A stretch of DNA of 56,682 nt from Faecalispora jeddahensis (GTDB taxonomy: Bacteria; Bacillota; Clostridia; Oscillospirales; Acutalibacteraceae), in NCBI RefSeq assembly GCF_000577335.1, contig NZ_CBYL010000023.1, positions 1 through 56,682 of the forward strand. Reading direction: 5' to 3'. Position numbers and translations under genes: made by a program. The notes under the pieces are model-generated. The model did no database searches. It saw only the letters and a list, made by a program, of their open reading frames with translations, and was not told where the DNA came from. Shown one piece after another: positions 1 to 7,868 of this stretch (its first letter is position 1; every line of letters starts with the position of its first letter).

Positions 1-63
1 TTGAACTTACATAGGAGCTAACATGAAAATTTGTAAAAATAATAGCGTTGTATTGAGCTGATA

Positions 64-104
64 AGAGGGCTTACAGATAAACTATCTGTAAGCCCTCTAT
101 TCTT
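64..104. terminator. Strong hairpin terminator
   Basis: A perfect 16-bp stem (AGAGGGCTTACAGATA and its complement) has a 3-nt loop and is followed by a T-rich run. It lies downstream of the minus-strand membrane-protein gene and could also end a plus-strand gene entering from the left. Confidence 0.8.
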
Positions 105-307
105 ATACAGCTTTATTAAATTACGCTCTACTGCCTTTTCCTTAAACTCTGCCATATTTCGCTTGTTCGATTTCTCTTTAGGCGTAGAAAAGCATCCCTT
201 TATTTTCAGTATATCATACTGTCTAACAATTGGAATACAGTTCAGAATGCTAGCTTTTCGGGCTTTTTTGCAAATTAGCCCAAATGGCGTTTGTGGAGAT
301 TGCCAGA

Positions 308-1114
308 TCAAGTGGAAAAAAGTTTTTGAATGATTGCCCAATCCTGATCGTTGAAATGATATTCACGCCTTAGAGCATCAAGATTTTGTACCCCACTGTT
401 TTTTTTAGGAACAGCATGCAAAATACTATTGATTTTTTTGACAGATTCAAGATCGCGAAACTCTGAGTAAGTAAACTGAATATCCTTTCCATTATTAAAG
501 AAAAATGTATACGAAAATGTATAATATCCAATCCTGCGGACTTGATGATGATAGTAAGCACCTATTTCCACCTGAGTGACCGTATTGAGTGGATATTGAT
601 TAGATACATGATTTAGGCAATCATATTTCACAATTGAAGTATCTGTGAGTTCATAACGTGAGTAGATGCCAAAAGCACCAATTACAAAAGATAATATTAA
701 AATAATGGCTAAAGAAGCAGAAACAAACCTCTTATACATTTTTTTATTCTTACTTAAGTCGTTTATGCTTTTAGGTTTATGCTGTTGGCCAAATAAAGGA
801 TAGATATTACGGGTTTGCTCTCCATAGATTATTCCCCTTTTCCCGAAGATTGGCCTCTTTTCTTTAAATTTCACAATCCAAAAACAGAAGCTGATACAGA
901 AAATGGTGAGCGTAGGTATCACTAAAAAGAGAGAAGAACTGCCTGTTGCTACAGCGAAAACACGATTGTTTGTAAACGAAGTAAAATTGTGTACCCATCC
1001 AGGAATAAAAGAAAAACTAAACGATATCATGATGATAATTAAAAAAAGAAAATAATAAATCAATTTATCTAAAACGGATAGTGGAGGCATCTTGGGTTTC
1101 TTCCGTTTCGGCAT
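308..1114 (-). CDS. Hypothetical membrane protein, three TM segments
   Basis: I do not recognise this protein of about 268 residues. It has a lysine-rich N-terminus (MPKRKKPK), two hydrophobic segments near residues 15-40 and 55-80, a basic loop, a third segment near 130-152, and a soluble C-terminal half of about 110 residues with a YYxHQVRRIGYYTFSY stretch. The ATG at 1114 is preferred over the one three codons upstream because AGGA lies 8 nt before it. The gene is clearly more AT-rich than the metabolic genes to its right and is bounded by terminators on both sides, so it may be acquired DNA. No function is inferred. Confidence 0.7.
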   Translation of the reverse strand: MPKRKKPKMPPLSVLDKLIYYFLFLIIIMISFSFSFIPGWVHNFTSFTNNRVFAVATGSSSLFLVIPTLTIFCISFCFWIVKFKEKRPIFGKRGIIYGEQTRNIYPLFGQQHKPKSINDLSKNKKMYKRFVSASLAIILILSFVIGAFGIYSRYELTDTSIVKYDCLNHVSNQYPLNTVTQVEIGAYYHHQVRRIGYYTFSYTFFFNNGKDIQFTYSEFRDLESVKKINSILHAVPKKNSGVQNLDALRREYHFNDQDWAIIQKLFST

Positions 1115-1483
1115 ATAAATCATCCTAAGTATTATTAAGAATAGAGATCGGTTTTTAATTATATCATATATTTAGTGGATAATAAATTAAGATACAAAGA
1201 TAGCGATGTATTTTATTCTGTATGTTAATGATTATCTGCTCTCTATCATCGCGCCGCCAGAAGAATATCGGTACTATGGATGATTTACTCTAAGAATGAA
1301 TCGCCCGTACCACTATGAGTTACCCTCAAATGTTCATGAAAGCAAAAACAGGTTGGTATTGCTAACCTGTTTTTGCTTTTGATAGGAAGAAAACATGCCG
1401 GAATCAGAATTGTAAGCGGTTTATTTGAGTGCATCGAATGCACACGGCAATATCTAACCAATCTTTCTCAGCGCAGTCCATTG
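1115..1483. other. Intergenic region without recognised gene
   Basis: About 370 bases lie between the AT-rich membrane gene and the methionine operon. Apart from the hairpin at 1339-1379, only short open frames are present and none has a convincing ribosome site. Confidence 0.5.
1339..1379 (-). terminator. Terminator of the metF-metH-ECF operon
   Basis: A perfect 16-bp stem (AAAGCAAAAACAGGTT and its complement) has a 9-nt loop and T-rich arms. It lies about 100 bp past the stop of the last minus-strand gene of the operon. Confidence 0.75.
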
Positions 1484-2023
1484 CTACGCGATGGAGTGAT
1501 ACAGACGGTCCAGCGGCTGAAATAAAATGCGGATTAAGATAAAATTGCTGACGCCATGCAGAATATCAAAGGGAATGCCCGCAATCCACCACGCCAGAGC
1601 GGTAGGGATGCCGCCTGCCAATAGGTAAATGAGCGAAAAGAAAAGGCCGAACAGCAGGCCGAATCCTCCGCCGAACGCTGCCCATGTCCATACGCTGCGG
1701 GGCCTTTTATCCAGTAGCGTAGCGATGATCCACAGAAACGCCCAAATGTACAGGTAGCCAAACCACCAGAAATGGAACCCATAAAAAACGCCTTCCAAAA
1801 GCACAAATACATAGATAATGAAAAGAGCTTTCTTTTGAAACCAGCGCGTATAAAGCAGGATCAGCAGCGTTACCATTTCGATATTCGGCAATGGGGAAAG
1901 CGCAATCTGTAAGACAAACAGTATCGCGGTGCATACCGACAGCCGGACCAGCTCTTTGGCGGTCAAAGAATTATTTTGAAGCATTTTCAATGTTTTCAAC
2001 GATGAATTGATATTGATCGCCAT
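1484..2023 (-). CDS. ECF-type transporter S component (putative cobalamin uptake)
   Basis: This very hydrophobic protein of 179 residues has about six membrane segments. The N-terminal stretch LVRLSVCTAILFVLQIALSP is typical of substrate-binding S subunits of energy-coupling-factor vitamin transporters, which use a shared EcfAAT module encoded elsewhere. It is last in an operon with B12-dependent methionine synthase and directly follows a DUF4430 protein, a domain related to the C-terminal part of eukaryotic transcobalamin. I therefore infer cobalamin or a precursor as substrate; sequence alone does not prove this. The frame overlaps the upstream gene by 53 nt. An internal ATG at 1984 would cut the overlap to 14 nt, and neither start has a clear ribosome site. 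Confidence 0.75.
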   Translation of the reverse strand: MAININSSLKTLKMLQNNSLTAKELVRLSVCTAILFVLQIALSPLPNIEMVTLLILLYTRWFQKKALFIIYVFVLLEGVFYGFHFWWFGYLYIWAFLWIIATLLDKRPRSVWTWAAFGGGFGLLFGLFFSLIYLLAGGIPTALAWWIAGIPFDILHGVSNFILIRILFQPLDRLYHSIA

Positions 2024-2390
2024 CTGTAACTGGCTGCTGATCTATGCCATATTGTCCATATTCCCCGTTTACATAAAGCGCCCAGTATTGATCCCCTTGA
2101 CTAAAGTCCGCGGTTACTCCATTGATCGTGTAAAGCGAGAACCCGTACTGCGTTTCTTTTCCCTCAATGGATAAAACAGATTCGGCTGCTTCTTTCAAAT
2201 ACTCAGCATCGGTATCGACGGTGAAATTTTCGGTTTTTCCATCCTCATAAACTACCGCGATAGAAATATGCTTGCTGCCCTCTGTGGGTTTTTGGGAAAA
2301 AATCGCCCAAAGGCCCGCGAGCAGGGCTATGGCCAGTACAAAAGCTGTGATGGGAATCCAAATCCGATTGCGATTATTTTGTTTTTCCAT
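1971..2390 (-). CDS. DUF4430 (transcobalamin-like) membrane-anchored protein
   Basis: This 139-residue protein has a basic N-terminus, one hydrophobic anchor or signal segment near residues 11-30 without a lipobox cysteine, and an extracellular domain. The pattern (DAEYLKEAAESVL, YTINGVTADFSQGDQYWALYVNGEYG, DGDQYQFIVE) matches the DUF4430 fold seen in transcobalamin-like proteins. AAGGGG lies 8 nt before the ATG. The gene sits between metH and an ECF S component, so a role in capturing cobalamin at the cell surface and passing it to the transporter is plausible. That role is inference from context. Confidence 0.75.
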   Translation of the reverse strand: MEKQNNRNRIWIPITAFVLAIALLAGLWAIFSQKPTEGSKHISIAVVYEDGKTENFTVDTDAEYLKEAAESVLSIEGKETQYGFSLYTINGVTADFSQGDQYWALYVNGEYGQYGIDQQPVTDGDQYQFIVENIENASK

Positions 2391-2413
2391 GAAATACCCC
2401 TTTATTTGATTGA

Positions 2414-4834
2414 TCAGTCAGATTTGCCTTTTAATACGCGCTCTGCATATCTTACGCTTTCCATGGCGTTCTTTCCATAAAAATCAGCACCGATTTGGTC
2501 AGCATACTCTTGTGTCATGACGGCTCCGCCTACCATGACGAGCGTATCCGGCTTTTTTTCTTTCAGCTGACGGATCGTCTCAGCCATGGCAGGGACGGTG
2601 GTGGTCATCAGCGCGCTGAGCCCCACCAGTTTTACCTGATTTTCAATGGCCGATTCTACGATCGTTTCCGGCGGAACATCTCTTCCAAGGTCAATCACGT
2701 GGTAGCCGTAATTTTCCATGATCGCCTTGACAATGTTTTTCCCGATATCGTGAATATCGCCTTTTACTGTGGCCAAAATCACGGCCGGGCCGATTTCATC
2801 GGAAGCCGGCAGCTTTTTCCGCACTTCTTCAAATGCCGCCTTTGCCGCTTCGGCGCTCATCAAAAGCTGCGGCAAAAAGACCGTTTTTGCTTCAAATCCC
2901 TTTCCGACGATATCCAGTGCCGGCACAATCTGCTCCTGAATCAGGGCGAGCGGCTCTGTGCTCTCCAGCTTTTCCTTTGCCAGCTCGGCCGCCTCCGCAC
3001 TGAAACCGCGGAGGATGGCGCCCTGCAGTCCGTCCGGCGTTTGGGAAGAATTCTGGGCGGCAGGGGCCTTTGACACTGTCACCGTATCCGACGGAACATT
3101 CTGAGAAAAGCGGATATATTCCTGGCAATTGTCGTCCAATCCGGCCAAGGCCAGGTAACTGTGATACGCTTTTTGCATTTCGAAAGAGAAGGGATTCATG
3201 ATCGCCGCACTCAGTCCCTTTACCAAAGCCATGATAAAAAATGTGCCGGTGATAAAATCCCTGTTGGGCAGACCAAAGGAAATATTAGAGATTCCCAGAG
3301 AACAGCAAACGCCCAGTCTGCCTTGAATCATTGGAATCGTGTCCAGAGTGACCTGAGCCGCCTGCTGGTCGGAAGAAATCGTCATGGCCAGAGGGTCAAA
3401 AATCAAATCGCAGGCGGCGATCCCATATTCCGCCGCTCGACGTACGATTCGCTCGGCGATTGCGAAACGTCCCTCCGCTGTTTCCGGAATTCCGGATCCA
3501 TCCAGCGTCAGGCAAACGACAAAGCCCCCATATTTTTTAACGAGAGGGAAGATGGCGCTCATACTCTCGTCACTGCCGTTGACAGAGTTGATCATCGGCT
3601 TGCCGTTGTACACGCGCATCGCGCGTTCCATGGCAGTCTGGTTAGATGTGTCCAGCTGAAGCGGCAGATCGCATACGCTTTGCAGCTCTTTCACACAGGT
3701 TACCAGCATTTCCGGTTCATCAATTTCAGGAAGTCCCACGTTGACATCCAGCACCTGTGCACCCTGCTCCTGCTGCAAAATACCTTCTTTGAGAATATAG
3801 CCGATATCCTTCTGCCGCAGGGCCTCTTTAAACCGTTTTTTGCCTGTGGGATTGATTCTTTCGCCAATCATGACCGGTTTGCCGCCAAATACAACGGCAT
3901 GGGTATAAGAGCTGATCACAGCGCGGTGTTTGGAAAGAATCGGAGTAACGGGCAGGCCCTTTGTCTGATCCGTCATCAGCCTGATATAAGCAGGCGTCGT
4001 TCCGCAGCACCCGCCTATGACACGGGCCCCTCCGGCTGCAATGCGGAGCATGGTTTGTGCAAATTCTTCGGCCGACACGTCAAATACCGTTTTTCCGCCT
4101 TCCGAGCGCGGCAGCCCTGCATTCGGCTTGACCAGAACAGGGACGGACGCACAGGAAATAAATCTGGGGAGGAGCTCCAGCATTTTGTCCGGCCCTAATG
4201 AGCAATTGATGCCGATGACGTCTGCACCCAAACCCTCCAGCATGGCTACCATCGCCTCCGGCGTGGTACCGCTCATCAGCTTGCCCGTTTCATCATACAC
4301 GTTGCTGACGAAAACAGGCAGACTGCAGTTTTCCTTCGCGGCCAGCACAGCGGCCTTGGTTTCATAGCAGTCGTTCATGGTTTCAATCAGCACACAATCA
4401 GCACCGGCTTCTGCGCCGGCCTGTACGATTTCGGCGAACAGGGAAACGGCATCTTCAAAATCAAGGTCTCCCAGCGGGGCAAGCAGCTTGCCGAGAGGGC
4501 CAATGTCCAACGCGACGAAACGATCCGGCTGACCGAATTTCGCTTCCTCTCTGGCGGTTTTTGCGCAGTTTACGGCGGCTGAAACCACCTCTTTTACCGA
4601 AAACCGGCCTTCCTGTCCGTCGTATTTCAACCCGTTTGCGCCGAAAGTATTGGTACAAACCAGATGGCTTCCCGCTTCGTAATACTGCCGGTGCAGATCC
4701 TTTATTTTTTCAGGATGCAGCAGATTCCATGTTTCCGGCAGCTCCCCGGGCGCCAGCCCCTGCTCCTGCAAATAGGTGCCGGTTCCACCGTCCAGATAAA
4801 AAATCCCTTGATTGATACATTCCATGATATTCAT
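2414..4834 (-). CDS. metH: Cobalamin-dependent methionine synthase lacking the reactivation domain
   Basis: The 806-residue protein transfers the methyl group of 5-methyl-THF to homocysteine through cobalamin. Domains in order are the homocysteine methyltransferase barrel (about 1-290, zinc cysteines in GINCSLG and GGCCGTTP), the pterin-binding barrel (about 310-565, MIGERINPTG), a four-helix cap (about 590-680) and the B12 Rossmann domain (685-806). The axial-ligand motif is GDIHDIGKN with His near 695. It ends after the B12 domain, whereas E. coli MetH has about 1,227 residues including an AdoMet-binding reactivation domain. That domain is encoded separately just upstream, 15 nt away. Downstream genes look like a B12 uptake pair. 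Confidence 0.95.
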   Translation of the reverse strand: MNIMECINQGIFYLDGGTGTYLQEQGLAPGELPETWNLLHPEKIKDLHRQYYEAGSHLVCTNTFGANGLKYDGQEGRFSVKEVVSAAVNCAKTAREEAKFGQPDRFVALDIGPLGKLLAPLGDLDFEDAVSLFAEIVQAGAEAGADCVLIETMNDCYETKAAVLAAKENCSLPVFVSNVYDETGKLMSGTTPEAMVAMLEGLGADVIGINCSLGPDKMLELLPRFISCASVPVLVKPNAGLPRSEGGKTVFDVSAEEFAQTMLRIAAGGARVIGGCCGTTPAYIRLMTDQTKGLPVTPILSKHRAVISSYTHAVVFGGKPVMIGERINPTGKKRFKEALRQKDIGYILKEGILQQEQGAQVLDVNVGLPEIDEPEMLVTCVKELQSVCDLPLQLDTSNQTAMERAMRVYNGKPMINSVNGSDESMSAIFPLVKKYGGFVVCLTLDGSGIPETAEGRFAIAERIVRRAAEYGIAACDLIFDPLAMTISSDQQAAQVTLDTIPMIQGRLGVCCSLGISNISFGLPNRDFITGTFFIMALVKGLSAAIMNPFSFEMQKAYHSYLALAGLDDNCQEYIRFSQNVPSDTVTVSKAPAAQNSSQTPDGLQGAILRGFSAEAAELAKEKLESTEPLALIQEQIVPALDIVGKGFEAKTVFLPQLLMSAEAAKAAFEEVRKKLPASDEIGPAVILATVKGDIHDIGKNIVKAIMENYGYHVIDLGRDVPPETIVESAIENQVKLVGLSALMTTTVPAMAETIRQLKEKKPDTLVMVGGAVMTQEYADQIGADFYGKNAMESVRYAERVLKGKSD

Positions 4835-4849
4835 TTCTGCAAAGTCCCT

Positions 4850-5551
4850 TCATAGACGAAATGTGCAGTCTTGCTGACCGCAGGTCGGGCAATGATCCCG
4901 TTTAGAGCATACAGCCGGTTTTTCTGCTGTGTGGTCTGTTTGTTCCATTCCAATGATAGCCGAAACAGATTTCTGCGGAATCATGAGCAGCGCATCTGTC
5001 AAGGAAATGCCCGCATTCTGGTTCGCATGCAGGGCATCCAGCAAGGGTTTCTGCGCGTTTAAAGGCAAATCGCCGTAGCCAGGGCTGAAACGCGAACGAA
5101 AAGTTTGGCCAGGGTGCTCTTCGGCCCATTCCCGGCACAACAAATCACAAAAACTCTCGATGGCAACAGTACCGACGGCGTCCAACACAAGAGCCAGGGA
5201 AGGCGAAGTGACAAAAGCACGCTTTCTCTGCCGTTCGGTCTCTATGCCCGTGGTAGCTGCAAACAATATGGCACGGTCGCACCCTGCAAGATGTTTGGCA
5301 AGGCTTTTTCCTTCCACACAGAAAGTGCCGAAATCTGTTTTTGCCTCCGTAATAGACACGGGCACTTCCATAAAGCAGGCGGTATAATTTGCCGCCCTTT
5401 GAAAATCGGCCAGAGCCCTTTCCATCAAACCGACAAGCTGAGCATCCGGCTGAGAACGCCCGAGCCCCATATAGCGGCCAACTTCTTTCAGCGGGATTTC
5501 TACATCGGACGATTTATGAAAAACAGTTTTTACTGCGGAGCTATGTCTCAT
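4850..5551 (-). CDS. Methionine synthase reactivation-domain protein
   Basis: This 233-residue stand-alone version of the MetH C-terminal activation domain is expected to bind AdoMet and help reductive methylation of oxidised cob(II)alamin on MetH. Family features include VPVSITEAKTDFGTF, the central RDRAILFAATTGIETER-like segment, DAVGTVAIESFCD and the RFSPGYGDLPL signature near the AdoMet site. The C-terminus ends in a cysteine cluster (CSKRDHCPTCGQQDC) whose role is unclear. The ATG at 5551 is chosen because AGAGG lies 6 nt before it and it overlaps the metF stop by 11 nt. A longer frame up to 5611 exists but overlaps metF far more. Confidence 0.9.
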   Translation of the reverse strand: MRHSSAVKTVFHKSSDVEIPLKEVGRYMGLGRSQPDAQLVGLMERALADFQRAANYTACFMEVPVSITEAKTDFGTFCVEGKSLAKHLAGCDRAILFAATTGIETERQRKRAFVTSPSLALVLDAVGTVAIESFCDLLCREWAEEHPGQTFRSRFSPGYGDLPLNAQKPLLDALHANQNAGISLTDALLMIPQKSVSAIIGMEQTDHTAEKPAVCSKRDHCPTCGQQDCTFRL

Positions 5552-6434
5552 TAGATACCTCTGCGGGAGCGCCCACAATTTCCGATAGATTTTCCATGAT
5601 CTTACGGGCAATCAAAGGATTGTTCATCGAATAAACGTGTACAGCGGGTATCCCATTGGCAAACAGATCTATAATTTGCTCTGTTGCATAAGCGATCCCC
5701 GCCTGGCGCATGGTGGCCGGATTCTCTCCGAAGCGATCTAAAATATACCGAAAGCGCTGAGGCAGTACGGTTCCCGAAAGAGCAATAATTCTGCGGATCT
5801 GAGCGACGTTGGTGACGGGCATAATTCCCGGAATGACAGGCACCTGAATTCCCGCGTTTCTGATTTTGTACATAAAGTTGTAAAAAATATTATTGTCAAA
5901 AAACATTTGTGACGTTAAAAAATCACACCCGGCGTCTACTTTTTCCTTCAGATATTCGATATCCTTTCTTTGGGACGGAGATTCCGTATGGCCCTCAGGA
6001 TAACAGGCCCCACCGATGCAGAACCCGCCGTACCGGTGGATCTCCGACACGAGCTGACTGGCATAATGGAATTCCCAGTCTTCGTGTACGCTTGATTCCG
6101 GCGGCAAGTCGCCCCTGAGCGCAAGTACATTGCTGACGCCGGCAGCACGCAGGCTGGAAAGCTGCTCGCGGATACCTTCCTGTGAAGAATGGATGCAGCT
6201 CAGGTGGGCTAAAGCGGGTACGTGGAATTGATTCTGAATGTCCGCCGCAATCGAAACAGTATAATCACTGGTTCCGCCGCCCGCGCCATATGTCACGCTC
6301 ATAAAGCTTGGCGAAAGCAGGGCGATTTCTTCGGCGGCCCTTTGTATGCTTTCATAATTGCTGCTTTTTTTCGGTGGAAAAACCTCGAAAGAGAGCGAGG
6401 GTTTTGGACCGCACAACAATTCCGTAAGCTGCAT
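5541..6434 (-). CDS. metF: Methylenetetrahydrofolate reductase
   Basis: This 297-residue flavoprotein of the MetF family reduces 5,10-methylene-THF to 5-methyl-THF, the methyl donor for the MetH encoded two genes downstream. The N-terminal LSFEVFPPKK carries the conserved catalytic Glu (about residue 17). GAGGGTSDYT, LALRGDLPP, GGACYPEGH and the DFLTSQMFFDN segment follow family order. The ATG at 6434 has AGGGG about 8 nt upstream; the ATG two codons earlier has no spacing to that site. First gene of the operon, behind a promoter that lies inside a palindrome. Confidence 0.93.
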   Translation of the reverse strand: MQLTELLCGPKPSLSFEVFPPKKSSNYESIQRAAEEIALLSPSFMSVTYGAGGGTSDYTVSIAADIQNQFHVPALAHLSCIHSSQEGIREQLSSLRAAGVSNVLALRGDLPPESSVHEDWEFHYASQLVSEIHRYGGFCIGGACYPEGHTESPSQRKDIEYLKEKVDAGCDFLTSQMFFDNNIFYNFMYKIRNAGIQVPVIPGIMPVTNVAQIRRIIALSGTVLPQRFRYILDRFGENPATMRQAGIAYATEQIIDLFANGIPAVHVYSMNNPLIARKIMENLSEIVGAPAEVSNET

Positions 6435-6485
6435 AACCATTCCCCTTATGTTTTATTTTCAAACCATCCCGATGGATGTCTGAAT

Positions 6486-6510
6486 TTGGTATATTAATCT
6501 ATTATACCAA
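6486..6510 (-). promoter_or_regulatory. Promoter -10 embedded in a palindromic operator for the metF operon
   Basis: The inverted repeat TTGGTATA-N9-TATACCAA spans 25 bp. Read on the minus strand, TATAAT (6501-6506) lies inside its first arm, about 65 bp before the metF start. A repressor bound here would cover the -10 box. The -35 region is weak (ACCTTG at 17 bp). Confidence 0.5.
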
Positions 6511-6689
6511 AGAATTCCCCCAACAAGGTAATAGCATATTTTTATTTATTGTAATAGATAAATCCTATATATGAAGTACGAAATCACTTTTTCCTTTTCA
6601 CCATCATTGAACTGAGCTGAAAACCATTGATTATGAATCTGTGGTATCATATGCGGGAATCGCAGAAGTAGTGGCAGGCATTAACAGAA

Positions 6690-6783
6690 ATGTTTGTGGA
6701 AATGGGAAAGCAGGCGGTAAAGCGTATCCTAGAGAGAGGGAAGTCAGCCACTAGCATGGCCGAAACTTGGAATGGATGGAAAG
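6690..6783 (+). pseudogene. Remnant of an IS3-type transposase OrfA (HTH region)
   Basis: The frame reads MFVEMGKQAVKRILERGKSA followed by TSMAETW. This resembles the helix-turn-helix start of IS3-family OrfA proteins (usually ...GKSATSLAEEYGV...). It has no upstream N-terminus, breaks down after about 30 codons, and no OrfB follows. The call rests on a short motif and is tentative. Confidence 0.35.
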
Positions 6784-6838
6784 GATGCTTTATTTCATAA
6801 AATTTATCTCTGGCTTTATCCTATAAGGAAAATGAAAA

Positions 6839-6876
6839 CAGCAAGACGGTATCGCGAAAGCGATACCGTCTTGCTG
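6839..6876 (-). terminator. Long perfect hairpin
   Basis: A perfect 17-bp stem (CAGCAAGACGGTATCGC) is closed by a GAAA tetraloop. On the minus strand it is followed by TTTTCATTTT, so it could act as a terminator, but it is not adjacent to a gene end. Confidence 0.55.
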
Positions 6877-7041
6877 CAAGGATACTTCCTTCTGATCTAA
6901 GATGATTGCGTTAACAGGGTTCTTGCTAGAAATCATTGTACGAAATAGATGCATTGAGAGGTGACATAGCTTTTGATTTATCATAATCCCTGAGTCGTTG
7001 GAACCTGTTTTTCCACACAACATTCAAAATCATTTTCGCAC

Positions 7042-7083
7042 AAAAAGCCTGGGAATTGCCTCAACAATACATGGGCTTTTTTT
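7042..7083 (-). terminator. Terminator after the YhcH gene
   Basis: AAAAAGCC and GGCTTTTT pair across a 24-nt loop, with a T run on the minus strand. It begins 9 bp past the stop codon of the YhcH-family gene. Confidence 0.6.
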
Positions 7084-7091
7084 AAGAAACT

Positions 7092-7547
7092 TTAGGATAC
7101 CGGAACCTTCAGCACAATTTTTTTCACCATTGCAGACTCACCCGCAACAATCTTAGGCATATGGGCCTCCTCCGGGGTGACTACAATCAGTTCTCCCTGG
7201 GAAAGAATCACCTGGCTGGCCGTCTCTGGGCTGTGGTAAATGGTGATGTCCCGCTCAGCATCGTAGGGAATCTTCTCCTCCAGTGTATCGCGCGGAGCCA
7301 GATGAAAGCCCTCACGTCCTGCAACTATGTAATGAATGTCAAAGTAGCGGTCATGGGTCTCGTATTTGCCCTCGTCTGCAGGAATGGTCGTATACTCCTG
7401 TACGCTGGCGGTAACTCCTTGCTCCAGCTCAATCTTTCCCACCGGAAGGTCTGCAAGATCGGGTCTGCGGAGAAAGGCATAGCCGATTTTGAATTTCTCT
7501 GCCAAATAGTCGTAATGTTCGGCCAGGGCAAGACTGGAAATCAACAT
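7092..7547 (-). CDS. YhcH/YjgK/YiaL family protein
   Basis: This 151-residue beta-rich cupin-like protein has typical family segments: an N-terminal helix with LAEHYDYLAEKF, VQEYTTIPADEGKYETHDRYFDIHYIVAG, EGFHLAP and the C-terminal VVTPEEAHMPKIVAGE. Members accompany catabolism of sugars or sugar acids (yia, nan and similar loci); the exact reaction is not settled for most. The ATG at 7547 has AAGGGAG 7 nt upstream. It overlaps by 7 nt the stop of the broken TRAP permease frame, so coupling from an ancestral operon is preserved. Confidence 0.85.
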   Translation of the reverse strand: MLISSLALAEHYDYLAEKFKIGYAFLRRPDLADLPVGKIELEQGVTASVQEYTTIPADEGKYETHDRYFDIHYIVAGREGFHLAPRDTLEEKIPYDAERDITIYHSPETASQVILSQGELIVVTPEEAHMPKIVAGESAMVKKIVLKVPVS

Positions 7548-7855
7548 ATAGGTACTCCCTTTCTTCTGTCGCAATGTGTTTGTGCGACAATCTGTTTGTT
7601 TTTCCGAGTTTTAGAAATTACAGCGCACCAGACAACCACGCCGCCCAGTGCAACCCTAGAGAAACCGCTAAGCATACCCGGCGTGACAAAGAGGATGATC
7701 GCCGCAAAGAACAGCACCAGCTCCACCAACATCAGGTTTTTTCTCAGATAGTCCGCCACCGTTGAAGTCAGGAAGAAGGTGCTGCATCCCTGAATATCAA
7801 CCTGACTATGGACGAAATCCAGCGGGAGGTAGCCCGCCGGGGCCCTTCTGCACAT
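7541..7855 (-). pseudogene. Truncated TRAP-type permease C-terminus
   Basis: The open frame of about 100 codons ends with a hydrophobic segment (LMLVELVLFFAAIILFVTPG) and a second one before a basic tail (SKTRKNKQ). This is how fused TRAP permeases end (helix, IxPG turn, helix, basic tail). A real permease would have about 600 residues or more, and no start or other membrane helices precede it. The large N-terminal part is missing between the dehydrogenase stop and this fragment. I infer that an internal deletion removed the transporter of this catabolic operon. Confidence 0.45.
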
Positions 7856-7868
7856 AATTTTATTGATC

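Larger units (their letters stand above)
6511..7041. other. Intergenic region between metF operon and hydroxyacid locus
   Basis: Apart from the OrfA-like scrap and the hairpin at 6839-6876 I see no gene. Short frames on both strands lack ribosome sites and family signatures. Confidence 0.5.

Noticed and set aside
18-341. 107-codon minus-strand frame overlapping the end of the membrane gene
   Set aside because: It runs through the terminator at 64-98 and has no ribosome site; it may contain an old gene scrap but nothing recognisable.
6790-7023. 77-codon minus-strand frame over the 17-bp hairpin
   Set aside because: It translates straight through a perfect hairpin and lacks a start signal.
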